Origin: Burkholderia sp. Bp8992
GTDB lineage: Bacteria > Pseudomonadota > Gammaproteobacteria > Burkholderiales > Burkholderiaceae
Length of the DNA: 64,000 bases
Reading direction: 5' to 3'
Assembly: GCF_003853705.1 (NCBI RefSeq)
Contig: NZ_QTQI01000006.1
Span: 186,001 to 250,000 of the forward strand
Below are positions 1 through 8,378 of the stretch, piece by piece. Every line of letters starts with the position of its first letter. Position 1 is the stretch's first letter. The position numbers and the translations under genes were made by a program. The notes beneath the pieces were generated by a model. That model saw nothing but the letters and a program-made list of their open reading frames with translations, was not told where the DNA came from and did no database searches.

Positions 1-1578
1 GGCGACGTCGGCTTCGGCAAGACCGAGGTCGCGCTGCGCGCGGCGTTCATCGCAGTGCTGGGCGGCAAGCAGGTCGCGCTGCTGTCGCCGACCACGCTGC
101 TCGCCGAGCAGCACACGCAGACCTTCGCCGACCGCTTCGCGGACTGGCCGGTGCGGATCGTCGAGCTGTCGCGCTTCAAGACCGCGAAGGAAGTGAACGC
201 GGCGATCGCGCAGATCAACGAAGGCAGCGTCGACATCGTGATCGGCACGCACAAGCTGCTGTCGTCGGACGTGCAGTTCAAGCGGCTCGGCCTCGTGATC
301 ATCGACGAGGAACACCGCTTCGGCGTGCGCCAGAAGGAAGCGCTGAAGGCGCTGCGCGCGGAGGTCGACGTGCTGACGCTCACCGCGACGCCGATCCCGC
401 GCACGCTCGGGATGGCGCTCGAAGGGCTGCGCGACTTCTCGGTGATCGCGACCGCGCCGCAGAAGCGGCTCGCGATCAAGACCTTCGTGCGGCGCGAGGA
501 GGAAAGCGTGATCCGCGAGGCGATGCTGCGCGAGCTGAAGCGCGGCGGCCAGGTGTATTTCCTGCACAACGAGGTCGAGACGATCGAGAACCGCAAGGCG
601 ATGCTCGAGGCGCTCGTGCCCGAGGCCCGCATCGTGATCGCGCACGGCCAGATGCACGAGCGCGAACTCGAACGCGTGATGCGCGATTTCGTCGCGCAGC
701 GCGCGAACGTGCTGCTGTGCACGACCATCATCGAGACCGGCATCGACGTGCCGAGCGCGAACACGATCATCATGCACCGCGCGGACAAGTTCGGCCTCGC
801 GCAGCTGCACCAGCTGCGCGGCCGTGTCGGCCGCTCGCACCACCAGGCCTATGCGTACCTGCTGGTCCACGATCCGCAGTCGCTCACCAAGCAGGCGCAG
901 CGCCGGCTCGAGGCGATCCAGCAGATGGAGGAACTCGGTTCGGGCTTCTATCTCGCGATGCACGACCTCGAGATCCGCGGCACCGGCGAAGTGCTCGGCG
1001 ACAAGCAGTCGGGCGAGATCCACGAGATCGGCTTCCAGCTCTACACGGACATGCTGAACGACGCGGTGAAGGCGCTGAAGAACGGCAAGGAGCCCGACCT
1101 CACCGCCCCGCTCGCCGCGACGACGGAAATCAACCTGCATGCGCCCGCGATCCTGCCGGCCGACTACTGCGCGGACGTGCAGGAGCGGCTGTCGCTGTAC
1201 AAGCGGCTCGCGAACTGCGAGCACGGCGAGGCGATCGACGGCATCCAGGAGGAACTGATCGACCGCTTCGGCAAGCTGCCGCCGCAGGCGCATGCACTCG
1301 TCGAGACACACCGGCTGCGGATCGCCGCGAAGCCGCTCGGCATCGTGAAGATCGATGCGAGCGAAGTCGCGATCGGGCTGCAGTTCGAGCCGAATCCGCC
1401 GATCGATCCGATGCGGATCATCGACATGGTGCAGAAGCATCGCCACATCAAGCTCGCGGGGCAGGACAAGCTGCGCATCGAGACGCGCTCGCCCGATCTC
1501 GCGATCCGCGTGTCGACGATCAAGGAAACGCTGCGCGCGCTCGGCCCGAAACAGGGCGCGGCCGCCGCGGCGCGCTGA
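1..1578 (+). CDS. mfd: Transcription-repair coupling factor Mfd, C-terminal part (5' end outside window)
   Basis: This is the C-terminal ~525 residues of Mfd, the ATP-dependent translocase that removes RNA polymerase stalled at DNA damage and recruits UvrA. The frame is open from base 1. The first residues are a Walker A motif (GDVGFGKTE), so the missing part is the UvrB-like, UvrA-binding and RNAP-interaction region. Further on come DEEHRFG (motif II), a TATPIPRTL motif typical of RecG/Mfd translocases, the helicase lobe with TTIIETGIDVP and QLRGRVGRS, and the TRCF autoinhibitory domain to the end. The family is about 1150 residues long, so roughly half is visible. No downstream partner is obvious; argE follows after about 100 bases. 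Confidence 0.97.
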   Translation, partial: GDVGFGKTEVALRAAFIAVLGGKQVALLSPTTLLAEQHTQTFADRFADWPVRIVELSRFKTAKEVNAAIAQINEGSVDIVIGTHKLLSSDVQFKRLGLVIIDEEHRFGVRQKEALKALRAEVDVLTLTATPIPRTLGMALEGLRDFSVIATAPQKRLAIKTFVRREEESVIREAMLRELKRGGQVYFLHNEVETIENRKAMLEALVPEARIVIAHGQMHERELERVMRDFVAQRANVLLCTTIIETGIDVPSANTIIMHRADKFGLAQLHQLRGRVGRSHHQAYAYLLVHDPQSLTKQAQRRLEAIQQMEELGSGFYLAMHDLEIRGTGEVLGDKQSGEIHEIGFQLYTDMLNDAVKALKNGKEPDLTAPLAATTEINLHAPAILPADYCADVQERLSLYKRLANCEHGEAIDGIQEELIDRFGKLPPQAHALVETHRLRIAAKPLGIVKIDASEVAIGLQFEPNPPIDPMRIIDMVQKHRHIKLAGQDKLRIETRSPDLAIRVSTIKETLRALGPKQGAAAAAR

Positions 1579-1683
1579 CGCGATACCGACGGGCGCGACG
1601 TTGCTGCACCGCATCGCGCCCGACGAAGGCGGGCCGGCGCGTTTTTGAGTATGATTTTCCCATTCATCCGACGGAGTTTTGCC

Positions 1684-2904
1684 ATGTCCACTCTCGACGC
1701 GACGGCGCCGTCCGCCGCAACCCGGGGCGACGAATCGCTCGTCAGCCTGCCGTGGGTCAAGCAACTGGTGTCGATGGACACGACGAGCCGCGTGCCGAAC
1801 CTCGGCCTGATCGAAACGGTGCGCGACGCACTCGCCGCGAAAGGCATCGCGTCGACGATCACGCATGATCCGCGCGAAGGCTGGGCAAACCTGTTCGCGA
1901 CCGTGCCCGCGCACGACGGCTCGACCAACGGCGGCATCGTGCTGTCGGGGCATACCGACGTCGTGCCGGTCGACGGCCAGCAATGGGACAGCAACCCGTT
2001 CGCGCCGGAGATTCGCGACGGCCGCCTGTACGGCCGCGGCACCTGTGACATGAAGGGCTTCATCGGCGCGGCGCTCGCGCTGCTGCCCGAGATGCAGGCG
2101 ACGAAGCTCGCGAAGCCGATCCATTTCGCGCTGTCCTACGACGAGGAAATCGGCTGTGCGGGCGCGCCGCTGATGATCGCCGACCTCGTGAAGCGCGGCG
2201 TGCAGCCGTCCGGCTGCATCGTCGGCGAGCCGACCAGCATGCGGCCGATCATCGCGCACAAGGGCATCAACGCATACCGCTGCTGCGTGCGCGGCCACGC
2301 GGCGCACTCGTCGCTGACGCCGAAGGGGCTCAACGCGATCGAGTATGCGGCGCGCCTCATCTGCCATATCCGCGACATCGCCGAGCGCTTCCGTGCCGAA
2401 GGCCCGTTCGACGAACTGTACGACGTGCCGTTCACGACCGCGCAGACAAGCACGATCCAGGGCGGCAACGCGATCAACACCGTGCCGGCCGAGTGCCGCT
2501 TCGACTTCGAATTCCGCAACCTGCCGACGCTCGATCCCGAGCATATCTTCACGCGCATCGAAGCGTATGCGCAGGAAACGCTGTTGCCGCAGATGCTGCG
2601 CGAACATCCGAATGCCGCGATCGAGTTCTCGAAGATCGCCGCGGCACCCGGCCTCGACGCGACCGAACAGGCCGCGATCACGCAGCTCGTGCGCGCGCTG
2701 ACGGCCGACCAGGACAAGCGCAAGGTCGCGTACGGCACCGAGGCCGGGCTGTTCGCACGCGCGGGCATCCCGAGCGTCGTGTGCGGGCCCGGCAACATCG
2801 AGCAGGCGCACAAGCCGAACGAGTACGTCGAGCTTGCGCAGCTCGCCGCCTGCGAGCAGTTCCTGCGCAAGTTCATCCGCAGCATGTCGGTCGACGCGCA
2901 CTGA
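1684..2904 (+). CDS. argE: Acetylornithine deacetylase (M20 family)
   Basis: A 406-residue zinc metallopeptidase-fold deacetylase that would convert N-acetylornithine to ornithine in arginine biosynthesis. Visible M20 ligands are His90 in SGHTDVVP, Asp122 in GTCDMKG, the catalytic/ligand Glu pair in YDEEIGC (about 154-155) and a late His in AHKPNEY. The ATG at 1684 is chosen because GGAG lies 8-9 bases upstream. An upstream TTG at 1645 would add 13 residues without a ribosome site. Broad M20 substrate ranges mean another N-acyl amino acid is possible. A GC-rich hairpin separates it from the next gene. Confidence 0.9.
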   Translation: MSTLDATAPSAATRGDESLVSLPWVKQLVSMDTTSRVPNLGLIETVRDALAAKGIASTITHDPREGWANLFATVPAHDGSTNGGIVLSGHTDVVPVDGQQWDSNPFAPEIRDGRLYGRGTCDMKGFIGAALALLPEMQATKLAKPIHFALSYDEEIGCAGAPLMIADLVKRGVQPSGCIVGEPTSMRPIIAHKGINAYRCCVRGHAAHSSLTPKGLNAIEYAARLICHIRDIAERFRAEGPFDELYDVPFTTAQTSTIQGGNAINTVPAECRFDFEFRNLPTLDPEHIFTRIEAYAQETLLPQMLREHPNAAIEFSKIAAAPGLDATEQAAITQLVRALTADQDKRKVAYGTEAGLFARAGIPSVVCGPGNIEQAHKPNEYVELAQLAACEQFLRKFIRSMSVDAH

Positions 2905-2918
2905 CTGCCTCCCGCCAC

Positions 2919-2942
2919 GCCGGCCCGCGTGTGCGGGCCGGC
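2919..2942. repeat. Intergenic hairpin, 10-bp perfect stem
   Basis: GCCGGCCCGC and its exact complement flank a GTGT loop between argE and the dehydratase gene. There is no T-run on either side, so it is not a standard intrinsic terminator. It may stabilise the argE 3' end or attenuate read-through into the next gene. Confidence 0.6.
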
Positions 2943-2964
2943 CCACTCCGCCACCCGCCACGTC

Positions 2965-3984
2965 ATGTCGACTGAACAACAGGGCACCGCCCATACGACG
3001 ATCGACGGCGAGCCGATTCCGACGCTCGACGAAATCGCCGCGCAGCATTTCGCGTTGTCGCCGTGGGTCGCGCGCACGCCCGTGTTCGAGCGCGCCGACC
3101 TGCCGTCCCTCGAGGGCACGCACGTCAACTTCAAGTTCGAGCTGTTGCAGGCGAGCGGCAGCTTCAAGGCGCGCGGTGCGTTCACGCACCTGCTCGCACT
3201 CGACGAGGCGCGCAAGAACGCGGGCGTCACCTGCGTGTCGGCCGGCAATCACGCGGCGGCCGTCGCGTATGCGGCGATGCGGCTCGGCAGCAGCGCGAAG
3301 GTCGTGATGTTCCACACCGCGAGCCCGACGCGCATCGCGCAATGCAAGCAGTACCACGCGGAAGTCGTGCTCGCGGGCAGCGCATCGCAGGCCTTCGATC
3401 TCGTGCGACGCATCGAGGCGGAGGAAGGCCGTTTCTTCATCCATCCGTTCAACGGCTATCACACGATCCTCGGCACCGCGACGCTCGGCTACGAATGGGC
3501 GACGCAGACGCCCGACCTCGACGCGGTGATCGTGCCGATCGGCGGCGGCGGGCTCGCGGCCGGCATGGCGACCGCGCTGCGGCTCGCGAATCCGCGCGTG
3601 CACGTGTACGGCGTCGAGCCGGAAGGCGCGGACGCGATGAGCCGCAGCTTCGCGGCGAACCACACGATCAAGATGAGCGCGATGCAGACCATCGCCGATT
3701 CGCTGATGGCGCCGCATACGGAGGAATACAGCTACCAGCTGTGCCGGCGCCATATCGACCGCATCGTCACCGTGTCCGATGACGCGCTGCGCGCCGCGAT
3801 GCTGTTCCTGTTCTCGCACCTGAAGCTGTCGGTCGAACCGGCGTGCGCGGCCGCGCTCGCGGCACTGCTCGGCCCGCTGCGCGAAACGCTGCAGGGCAAG
3901 CGCGTCGGCGTGCTGCTGTCGGGCACGAACACCGATCCCGGCACGCTCGGCATGCATCTCGCCCACGCGAAACTCCAGCACTGA
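2965..3984 (+). CDS. PLP-dependent threonine/serine dehydratase-like enzyme
   Basis: A 339-residue fold-type II PLP enzyme of the threonine dehydratase family, with no C-terminal ACT regulatory domain, so it resembles catabolic or short forms rather than the feedback-inhibited IlvA. The PLP lysine is Lys68 in GSFKARGA. The substrate-binding SAGNHAAAVAYAA loop and the phosphate-cradling GGGGLAAG loop are intact. The ATG at 2965 follows a short leader; an earlier in-frame ATG at 2929 lies inside the hairpin region and is less likely. It probably deaminates L-threonine or L-serine to the 2-oxo acid plus ammonia. The exact substrate cannot be read from the sequence. Confidence 0.8.
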   Translation: MSTEQQGTAHTTIDGEPIPTLDEIAAQHFALSPWVARTPVFERADLPSLEGTHVNFKFELLQASGSFKARGAFTHLLALDEARKNAGVTCVSAGNHAAAVAYAAMRLGSSAKVVMFHTASPTRIAQCKQYHAEVVLAGSASQAFDLVRRIEAEEGRFFIHPFNGYHTILGTATLGYEWATQTPDLDAVIVPIGGGGLAAGMATALRLANPRVHVYGVEPEGADAMSRSFAANHTIKMSAMQTIADSLMAPHTEEYSYQLCRRHIDRIVTVSDDALRAAMLFLFSHLKLSVEPACAAALAALLGPLRETLQGKRVGVLLSGTNTDPGTLGMHLAHAKLQH

Positions 3985-4013
3985 CGCCACATCGGGCACC
4001 CGCACCCAACCTA

Positions 4014-4054
4014 GGGTTATCCCCAGATTATGTTGACAGCCCTGTTGATAACCC
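4014..4054. promoter_or_regulatory. Inverted repeat carrying two DnaA-box-like 9-mers
   Basis: GGGTTATC (4014-4021) is the exact complement of GATAACCC (4047-4054). Within it TTATCCCCA (4017-4025) and, on the other strand, TTATCAACA (4051-4043) each differ by one base from the DnaA consensus TTATCCACA. The sites face each other across an AT-richer spacer. No dnaA, dnaN or gidA gene is in the window, so this is not claimed to be an origin. Confidence 0.4.
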
Positions 4055-4128
4055 GCCGGACAAGCACGCAAGTGGTTGAGCGCGCAGCGTTTTGCGCGCG
4101 CGAAGGTCGATCGTCACGAAATGGGCAG

Positions 4129-4557
4129 ATGCGGCCGCTGGTTGCATGCGCGGCGGCGCTCGCGCTGCTCGCCGGCTGCGCGACGGCGCCCTCGCCCGTC
4201 GCGCAGCCGGCGTCCTGCACGCTACCGGGCGAAAGCCGCATGCTGCAGGCCGACCTGCTGTTCGGGCGCGACATCACGGGGCGCGGCCCCGTCACCGACG
4301 CAGAACGCACGGCGTTCCTCGCCGATACCGTCACGCCGCGCTTCCCCGACGGCCTCACCTACTGGGACACGCATGGCCAGTGGCGCGACCGCACGACCGG
4401 CGGCGTCACGCGCGAAGACAGCTTCGTGATCCGTATCATCGCCGACGATACGCCCGACACGCGCACGCGGCTCGCCGCGATCCGGCAAGCGTACATGCAG
4501 CGCTTCCACCAGCAATCGGTCGGCATGACGGTCGTGCCGGCCTGCGCGTCGTTCTGA
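4129..4557 (+). CDS. DUF3574 family lipoprotein
   Basis: A 142-residue exported protein. The ATG at 4129 gives a classic lipoprotein signal: a short basic start, a hydrophobic run, then the lipobox LLAGC with Cys17. The frame is open back to 4030 but the extra 33 residues are polar and would bury the signal, so the internal start is chosen. The body (about 30-142) matches the DUF3574 pattern, including LFGRDI, a TYWDTHGQW-like stretch, and a hydrophobic C-terminal strand. Function unknown. It ends just before a terminator that serves the opposing mrcA-type gene. Confidence 0.75.
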   Translation: MRPLVACAAALALLAGCATAPSPVAQPASCTLPGESRMLQADLLFGRDITGRGPVTDAERTAFLADTVTPRFPDGLTYWDTHGQWRDRTTGGVTREDSFVIRIIADDTPDTRTRLAAIRQAYMQRFHQQSVGMTVVPACASF

Positions 4558-4586
4558 TTCCCCCTGCTGCCGCCGGCCATTCGCGC

Positions 4587-4615
4587 AAAAAAAACGGGCG
4601 CCCGAAGACGCCCGT
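4587..4615 (-). terminator. Intrinsic terminator of the penicillin-binding protein gene
   Basis: ACGGGCG (4594-4600) pairs with CGCCCGT (4609-4615). Read on the minus strand the stem is followed by eight T residues. It lies 27 bases beyond the stop of the minus-strand gene. Confidence 0.85.
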
Positions 4616-4641
4616 CGCATGTCTGACGAACAAAGTACCGC

Positions 4642-7164
4642 TTACTTGCTCTCGAACATGTCCATGATCTGCTGCTTCTCCTGCGGCGTGACGGGCGGCG
4701 GCGCGAGCCCGGCCGCACCGGCCGAACCGAGCGCGTCGTTCGCGCTGATCGCGTTCTCGGCCGGGTTGATGTCGACGTTCGCGACGAAGCCGTTGCCCGG
4801 CGTGCGATCGGCGTAGTACAGCTCGCCGTCGATCGAGGTCAGGCCGTCCGGCATCGGCATCTGCTGCTCGGGCACGCCGTTCAGCGCGGTGCGCATGTAG
4901 TTCACCCAGATCGGCAACGCGAGCTGCGCGCCGAATTCGCGGCTGCCGAGGCTCTTCGGCTGGTCGAAACCCATCCACGCGACCGCGACGAGCGACTGCT
5001 GGTAGCCGGCGAACCAGCCGTCCTTCGCGTCGTTCGTCGTACCCGTCTTGCCTTGCAGGTCGCTGCGGCCCAGCGCGTTGGTGCCCGCGCCGGTGCCGGC
5101 CGTCGCGACCGAGTGCAGCAGGCTGTTCATCACGTACGCGTTGCGGCCTTCGATCGTGCGCGGCGCCGTGCCGCCCGCGATCACCGGCTGCGCCTTCTGC
5201 AGCGGCTGGCCGCGTGCGTCGTCGACTTCGGCGATCAGGTACGGATCGACCTTGTAGCCGCCGTTCGCGAACACGGCGTAACCGGTCGCGAGCTGCAGCG
5301 GCGTCACGAGGCCCGCGCCGAGCGCCATCGGCAGGTACGGCGGCGTCTTCGCCGGATCGAAGCCGAAGCGCTGCGTCACGTACTCCTGCGCATACTGCGT
5401 GCCGATCGACGCGAGGATCCGGATCGACACGAGGTTCTTCGAGCGTTGCAGGCCGGTGCGCATCGTCATCGGGCCGTCCGGCTGGTCGTCGTCCTTCGGC
5501 TCCCACGCGGTGCCGCCCGGCACGCTCGGCGGGAAGTACAGCGGCGCGTCGTTGATCATCGTCGCCGGCCCGAGCCCCTTGTCGAGCGACGCCGAGTAGA
5601 TGAACGGCTTGAACGACGAGCCCGGCTGCCGCCATGCCTGCGTCACGTGGTTGAACTTGCTCTTGTTGAAATCGAAGCCGCCGACGAGCGAGCGGATCGC
5701 GCCGTCCTGCGGCGCAATCGCGACGAGCGCGCCTTCGACCTGCGGCAGCTGCACGACCTGCCAGCCCGTCTTGCCGTCCTTCAGCACGCGCACGACCGAG
5801 CCCGGCTTGATGCGAAGCGCGTTGTTCGCGCGCGGGCCCAATGCGGCCGCCACGAAGCGCAGCCCGGCCGGCCCGATCGTCGTGGTCGCGCCGCCGACGA
5901 ACTGCACCTCGACCGCGCCCGGCGACGCCGACAGCACGACCGCCGACTGCAGGTCGCCGTTGTCCGGGTGATCGGCGAGTGCGTCGTCGATCGCCTCGTC
6001 GCGCTCGTCACCGGCCGCCGGCAGGTTGATCGACGCTTCCGGCCCACGATAGCCGTGGCGGCGCTCGTAGTCGAGAATGCCGCGGCGCACGGCCTGGTAC
6101 GCCGCTTCCTGGTCGGCCGAGTTGATCGTCGTCGTGACGGTCAGCCCGCGCGTATAGGTTTCGTCCTTGTACTGCTGGTACATCATCTGCCGCACCATCT
6201 CGGCGACGTATTCGCCGTGCACCGCGTACTGGTTGCCCGGCGTGCGCACGTGGATCTCTTCCTTGATCGCTTCGTCGTACTGCGGCTGCGTGATGTAGCC
6301 GACCTCGAGCATGCGCTTCAGGATGTACTCCTGACGCACCTTCGCGCGCTTCGGATTGACGACCGGGTTATACGCGGACGGCGCCTTCGGCAGCCCCGCG
6401 AGCATCGCCGCCTCAGCCAGCGTGATGTCCTTCAGGTCCTTGCCGAAATACACCCGTGCAGCGGCTGCAAAACCGTACGAACGCTGGCCCAGATAGATCT
6501 GGTTCATGTACAGCTCGAGGATCTGGTCCTTCGTCAGGGCCTTCTCGATCTTGTACGCGAGCAGCATTTCGTAGATCTTGCGCGTGTAGGTCTTCTCGCT
6601 CGACAGGAAGAAGTTGCGCGCGACCTGCATCGTGATCGTGCTCGCGCCCTGCCGCGCGCCGCCGTGCATCAGGTCGGCCACGCCCGCCCGCAGGATGCCG
6701 ACGAAGTCGACGCCGCCGTGTTCGTAGAAGCGGTAGTCCTCGATCGCGAGCACGGCCTTCTTCATCACGTCGGGAATGTCCTGGAAGCGCACGAGGCTGC
6801 GGCGCTCCTCGCCGAATTCGCCGATCAGCACGTGATCGGCCGAGAACACTCGCAACGGCACCTTCGGCTGGTAGTTGGTCAGCGCATCGAGCGACGGCAG
6901 TTGCGGCGCCATCACGACCAGCGCATAGCCGACGATCAGCGCGCCGACGATCGCCAGCGTCGCGAACAGGCCGGCGAACCACAGCGCGACGCGCGAGCCG
7001 AACGTGCGGCGGCGTCCGCCGCCGCCCCCGCTGCGCTGCTGCGCGCGACGGTCGTCGTCACGATCGTCGTCATCGGGGTAATAGGCCCCGGACGGCGAGC
7101 GGCGCAGCGAGTAGTGGGGTTCGTTCCTGTCGGAAGAAGAAGGCGGTCGTTTGATAATTGGCAT
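4642..7164 (-). CDS. mrcA: Class A penicillin-binding protein 1A (bifunctional peptidoglycan synthase)
   Basis: An 840-residue inner-membrane enzyme that polymerises and cross-links peptidoglycan. It has a charged cytoplasmic tail (1-57, with Asp-rich and Gly-rich stretches), one membrane anchor (about 58-85), and a GT51 glycosyltransferase domain with catalytic Glu142 in IEDYRFYEHGG plus the GASTITMQ motif. An OB-like insert follows, then a transpeptidase domain with Ser516-x-x-Lys519, Ser575-Lys-Asn577 and Lys706-Thr-Gly708. All three penicillin-binding motifs are present, so it should be active and beta-lactam sensitive. It is transcribed alone, with a strong terminator, and diverges from the pspA-like gene. 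Burkholderia genomes carry several class A paralogues, so the symbol is by family. Confidence 0.93.
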   Translation of the reverse strand: MPIIKRPPSSSDRNEPHYSLRRSPSGAYYPDDDDRDDDRRAQQRSGGGGGRRRTFGSRVALWFAGLFATLAIVGALIVGYALVVMAPQLPSLDALTNYQPKVPLRVFSADHVLIGEFGEERRSLVRFQDIPDVMKKAVLAIEDYRFYEHGGVDFVGILRAGVADLMHGGARQGASTITMQVARNFFLSSEKTYTRKIYEMLLAYKIEKALTKDQILELYMNQIYLGQRSYGFAAAARVYFGKDLKDITLAEAAMLAGLPKAPSAYNPVVNPKRAKVRQEYILKRMLEVGYITQPQYDEAIKEEIHVRTPGNQYAVHGEYVAEMVRQMMYQQYKDETYTRGLTVTTTINSADQEAAYQAVRRGILDYERRHGYRGPEASINLPAAGDERDEAIDDALADHPDNGDLQSAVVLSASPGAVEVQFVGGATTTIGPAGLRFVAAALGPRANNALRIKPGSVVRVLKDGKTGWQVVQLPQVEGALVAIAPQDGAIRSLVGGFDFNKSKFNHVTQAWRQPGSSFKPFIYSASLDKGLGPATMINDAPLYFPPSVPGGTAWEPKDDDQPDGPMTMRTGLQRSKNLVSIRILASIGTQYAQEYVTQRFGFDPAKTPPYLPMALGAGLVTPLQLATGYAVFANGGYKVDPYLIAEVDDARGQPLQKAQPVIAGGTAPRTIEGRNAYVMNSLLHSVATAGTGAGTNALGRSDLQGKTGTTNDAKDGWFAGYQQSLVAVAWMGFDQPKSLGSREFGAQLALPIWVNYMRTALNGVPEQQMPMPDGLTSIDGELYYADRTPGNGFVANVDINPAENAISANDALGSAGAAGLAPPPVTPQEKQQIMDMFESK

Positions 7165-7606
7165 GTCGGAATGGCGGGCGTACGTGGCGCCCTCGGACGC
7201 ATGCGGAAATGCAAGCGGATGAATCAGAGTGGGTGCATCGAGATGCGGCTGTCACGTCGACAGACCCCGCCGCGCGGCGATCCGTTCCCGCGACGTGACA
7301 GCGCATTTTAATGAAATCGACCGGGTGGCTTCGCGATTTTTTGTAAAAATTCCCGCAATGCCGTGATTTGCGGCGCGTATTGTCGGCATCCTCTGCCTAT
7401 GATGGACACGCGATATCGCGTGTAACCGGCTCTTTCTTTCAGTCGCGAAAGGTTCGGCATTCGGATACACGAGCCGCTTGAACTCGCGCGTTTAAGCCGT
7501 ATTTAAGTGAACCGGTGGTGTAATATCCGCCGGCTCACGCGGGTCGCAACCGGCCCGCGGCGGGCACTGCCGCGAATGCGCGGCGCCTTTAACCACGGAG
7601 GATTTC
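7165..7606. other. 442-bp divergent intergenic region between mrcA and pspA-like gene
   Basis: No gene is recognised here. It is notably less GC-rich than its flanks around 7310-7370 and contains an 18-bp perfect palindrome (7406-7423) immediately downstream of a TATGAT hexamer (7398-7403). No well-spaced -35 element was found. A GGAG-type ribosome site precedes the ATG at 7607. Confidence 0.6.
7406..7423. promoter_or_regulatory. 18-bp perfect palindrome, candidate operator
   Basis: ACACGCGATATCGCGTGT is fully self-complementary and lies next to the possible -10 TATGAT (7398-7403) reading toward the pspA-like gene. A dimeric repressor or activator site is a reasonable reading. No cognate regulator gene is adjacent. 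Confidence 0.45.
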
Positions 7607-8287
7607 ATGTCGCTTTTCGACTCTGTTTCGCGCACGATCAAAGGCCTGCTGAACGATGCGGCCGATTCGGTACAGGATCCGTCGCGCGACGCACGGCAGA
7701 TCGTGCGGGAGCTCGACGACAGCATCGGCCGTGCCGAGAATTCGCTGATCGAGATCGAGGCACAGGTCGCGACGCAGCGCAGCAAGCGCGATGCGGCCGA
7801 CGACAAGGTGAAGAAGTACGAGGACGGCGCGAAGCGCGCGCTGCAGTCCGGTGACGAAGCGCTCGCCCGCGAGGCCCTCGCCGCGCAGTCGAACGCGGAA
7901 GCGGAGCGCGATGCGCTCGCGGCCGAGCTGACGACGCTCGAACCGTCGGTCGACAAGCTGAAGGGGCAGATCGCCGACATGCGCCAGCGCCGCAACGACC
8001 TGAATGCGCGCTCGAACATCCTGCAGGCCAAGCAGGAAATTGCGCAGGCGAAGGACGTCGCAGCCAGCGCGCTGGGCGGCATCGGCGGCAAGAACCTGTC
8101 CGAGGATTTCCAGAAGCTCGAGGACAAGGTCGCGCTGCAGAACGCCCGCTCGGACGCCCGCCTGAATTCGGCCGATACGTCGAGCGGCAAGGCGCTCGAC
8201 GACAAGCTCGCCGCGCTGAACAAGGGCCCGTCGGTCGAGGATCGCCTCGCCGCGCTGAAGAAGCAGCTCGATACGCCCGCGCAGTAA
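7607..8287 (+). CDS. PspA/IM30 family membrane-stress protein
   Basis: A 226-residue, almost entirely alpha-helical protein of the PspA/IM30 (ESCRT-III-like) family. The N-terminus is an amphipathic helix (MSLFDSVSRTIKGLLND) of the kind that binds stressed membranes. Long coiled-coil helices rich in Glu, Lys and Ala run from about 25 to 150, with an Ala/Gly break near 155-162. Family members form oligomeric rods that protect the inner membrane. No pspF, pspB or pspC gene is nearby, so it is not under classical Psp control here. The next genes encode a TPR/TM protein and MscL, suggesting an envelope-stress group. GGAGG precedes the ATG. Confidence 0.88.
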   Translation: MSLFDSVSRTIKGLLNDAADSVQDPSRDARQIVRELDDSIGRAENSLIEIEAQVATQRSKRDAADDKVKKYEDGAKRALQSGDEALAREALAAQSNAEAERDALAAELTTLEPSVDKLKGQIADMRQRRNDLNARSNILQAKQEIAQAKDVAASALGGIGGKNLSEDFQKLEDKVALQNARSDARLNSADTSSGKALDDKLAALNKGPSVEDRLAALKKQLDTPAQ

Positions 8288-8378
8288 CGGCCACTGCGGG
8301 CAACCGCGCCGCGGCCCGGCCCCGGGCGCGCGGCGCGAACCGATTGTCAGGAGACGGGCGCCTGCGCCCGGTTCGACC

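Noticed and set aside
5053-7311. A 752-codon open frame on the plus strand opposite mrcA
   Set aside because: It is the antisense shadow of a strongly conserved penicillin-binding protein gene. The product is Arg-rich, without recognisable domains, and long antisense frames are expected at this GC content.
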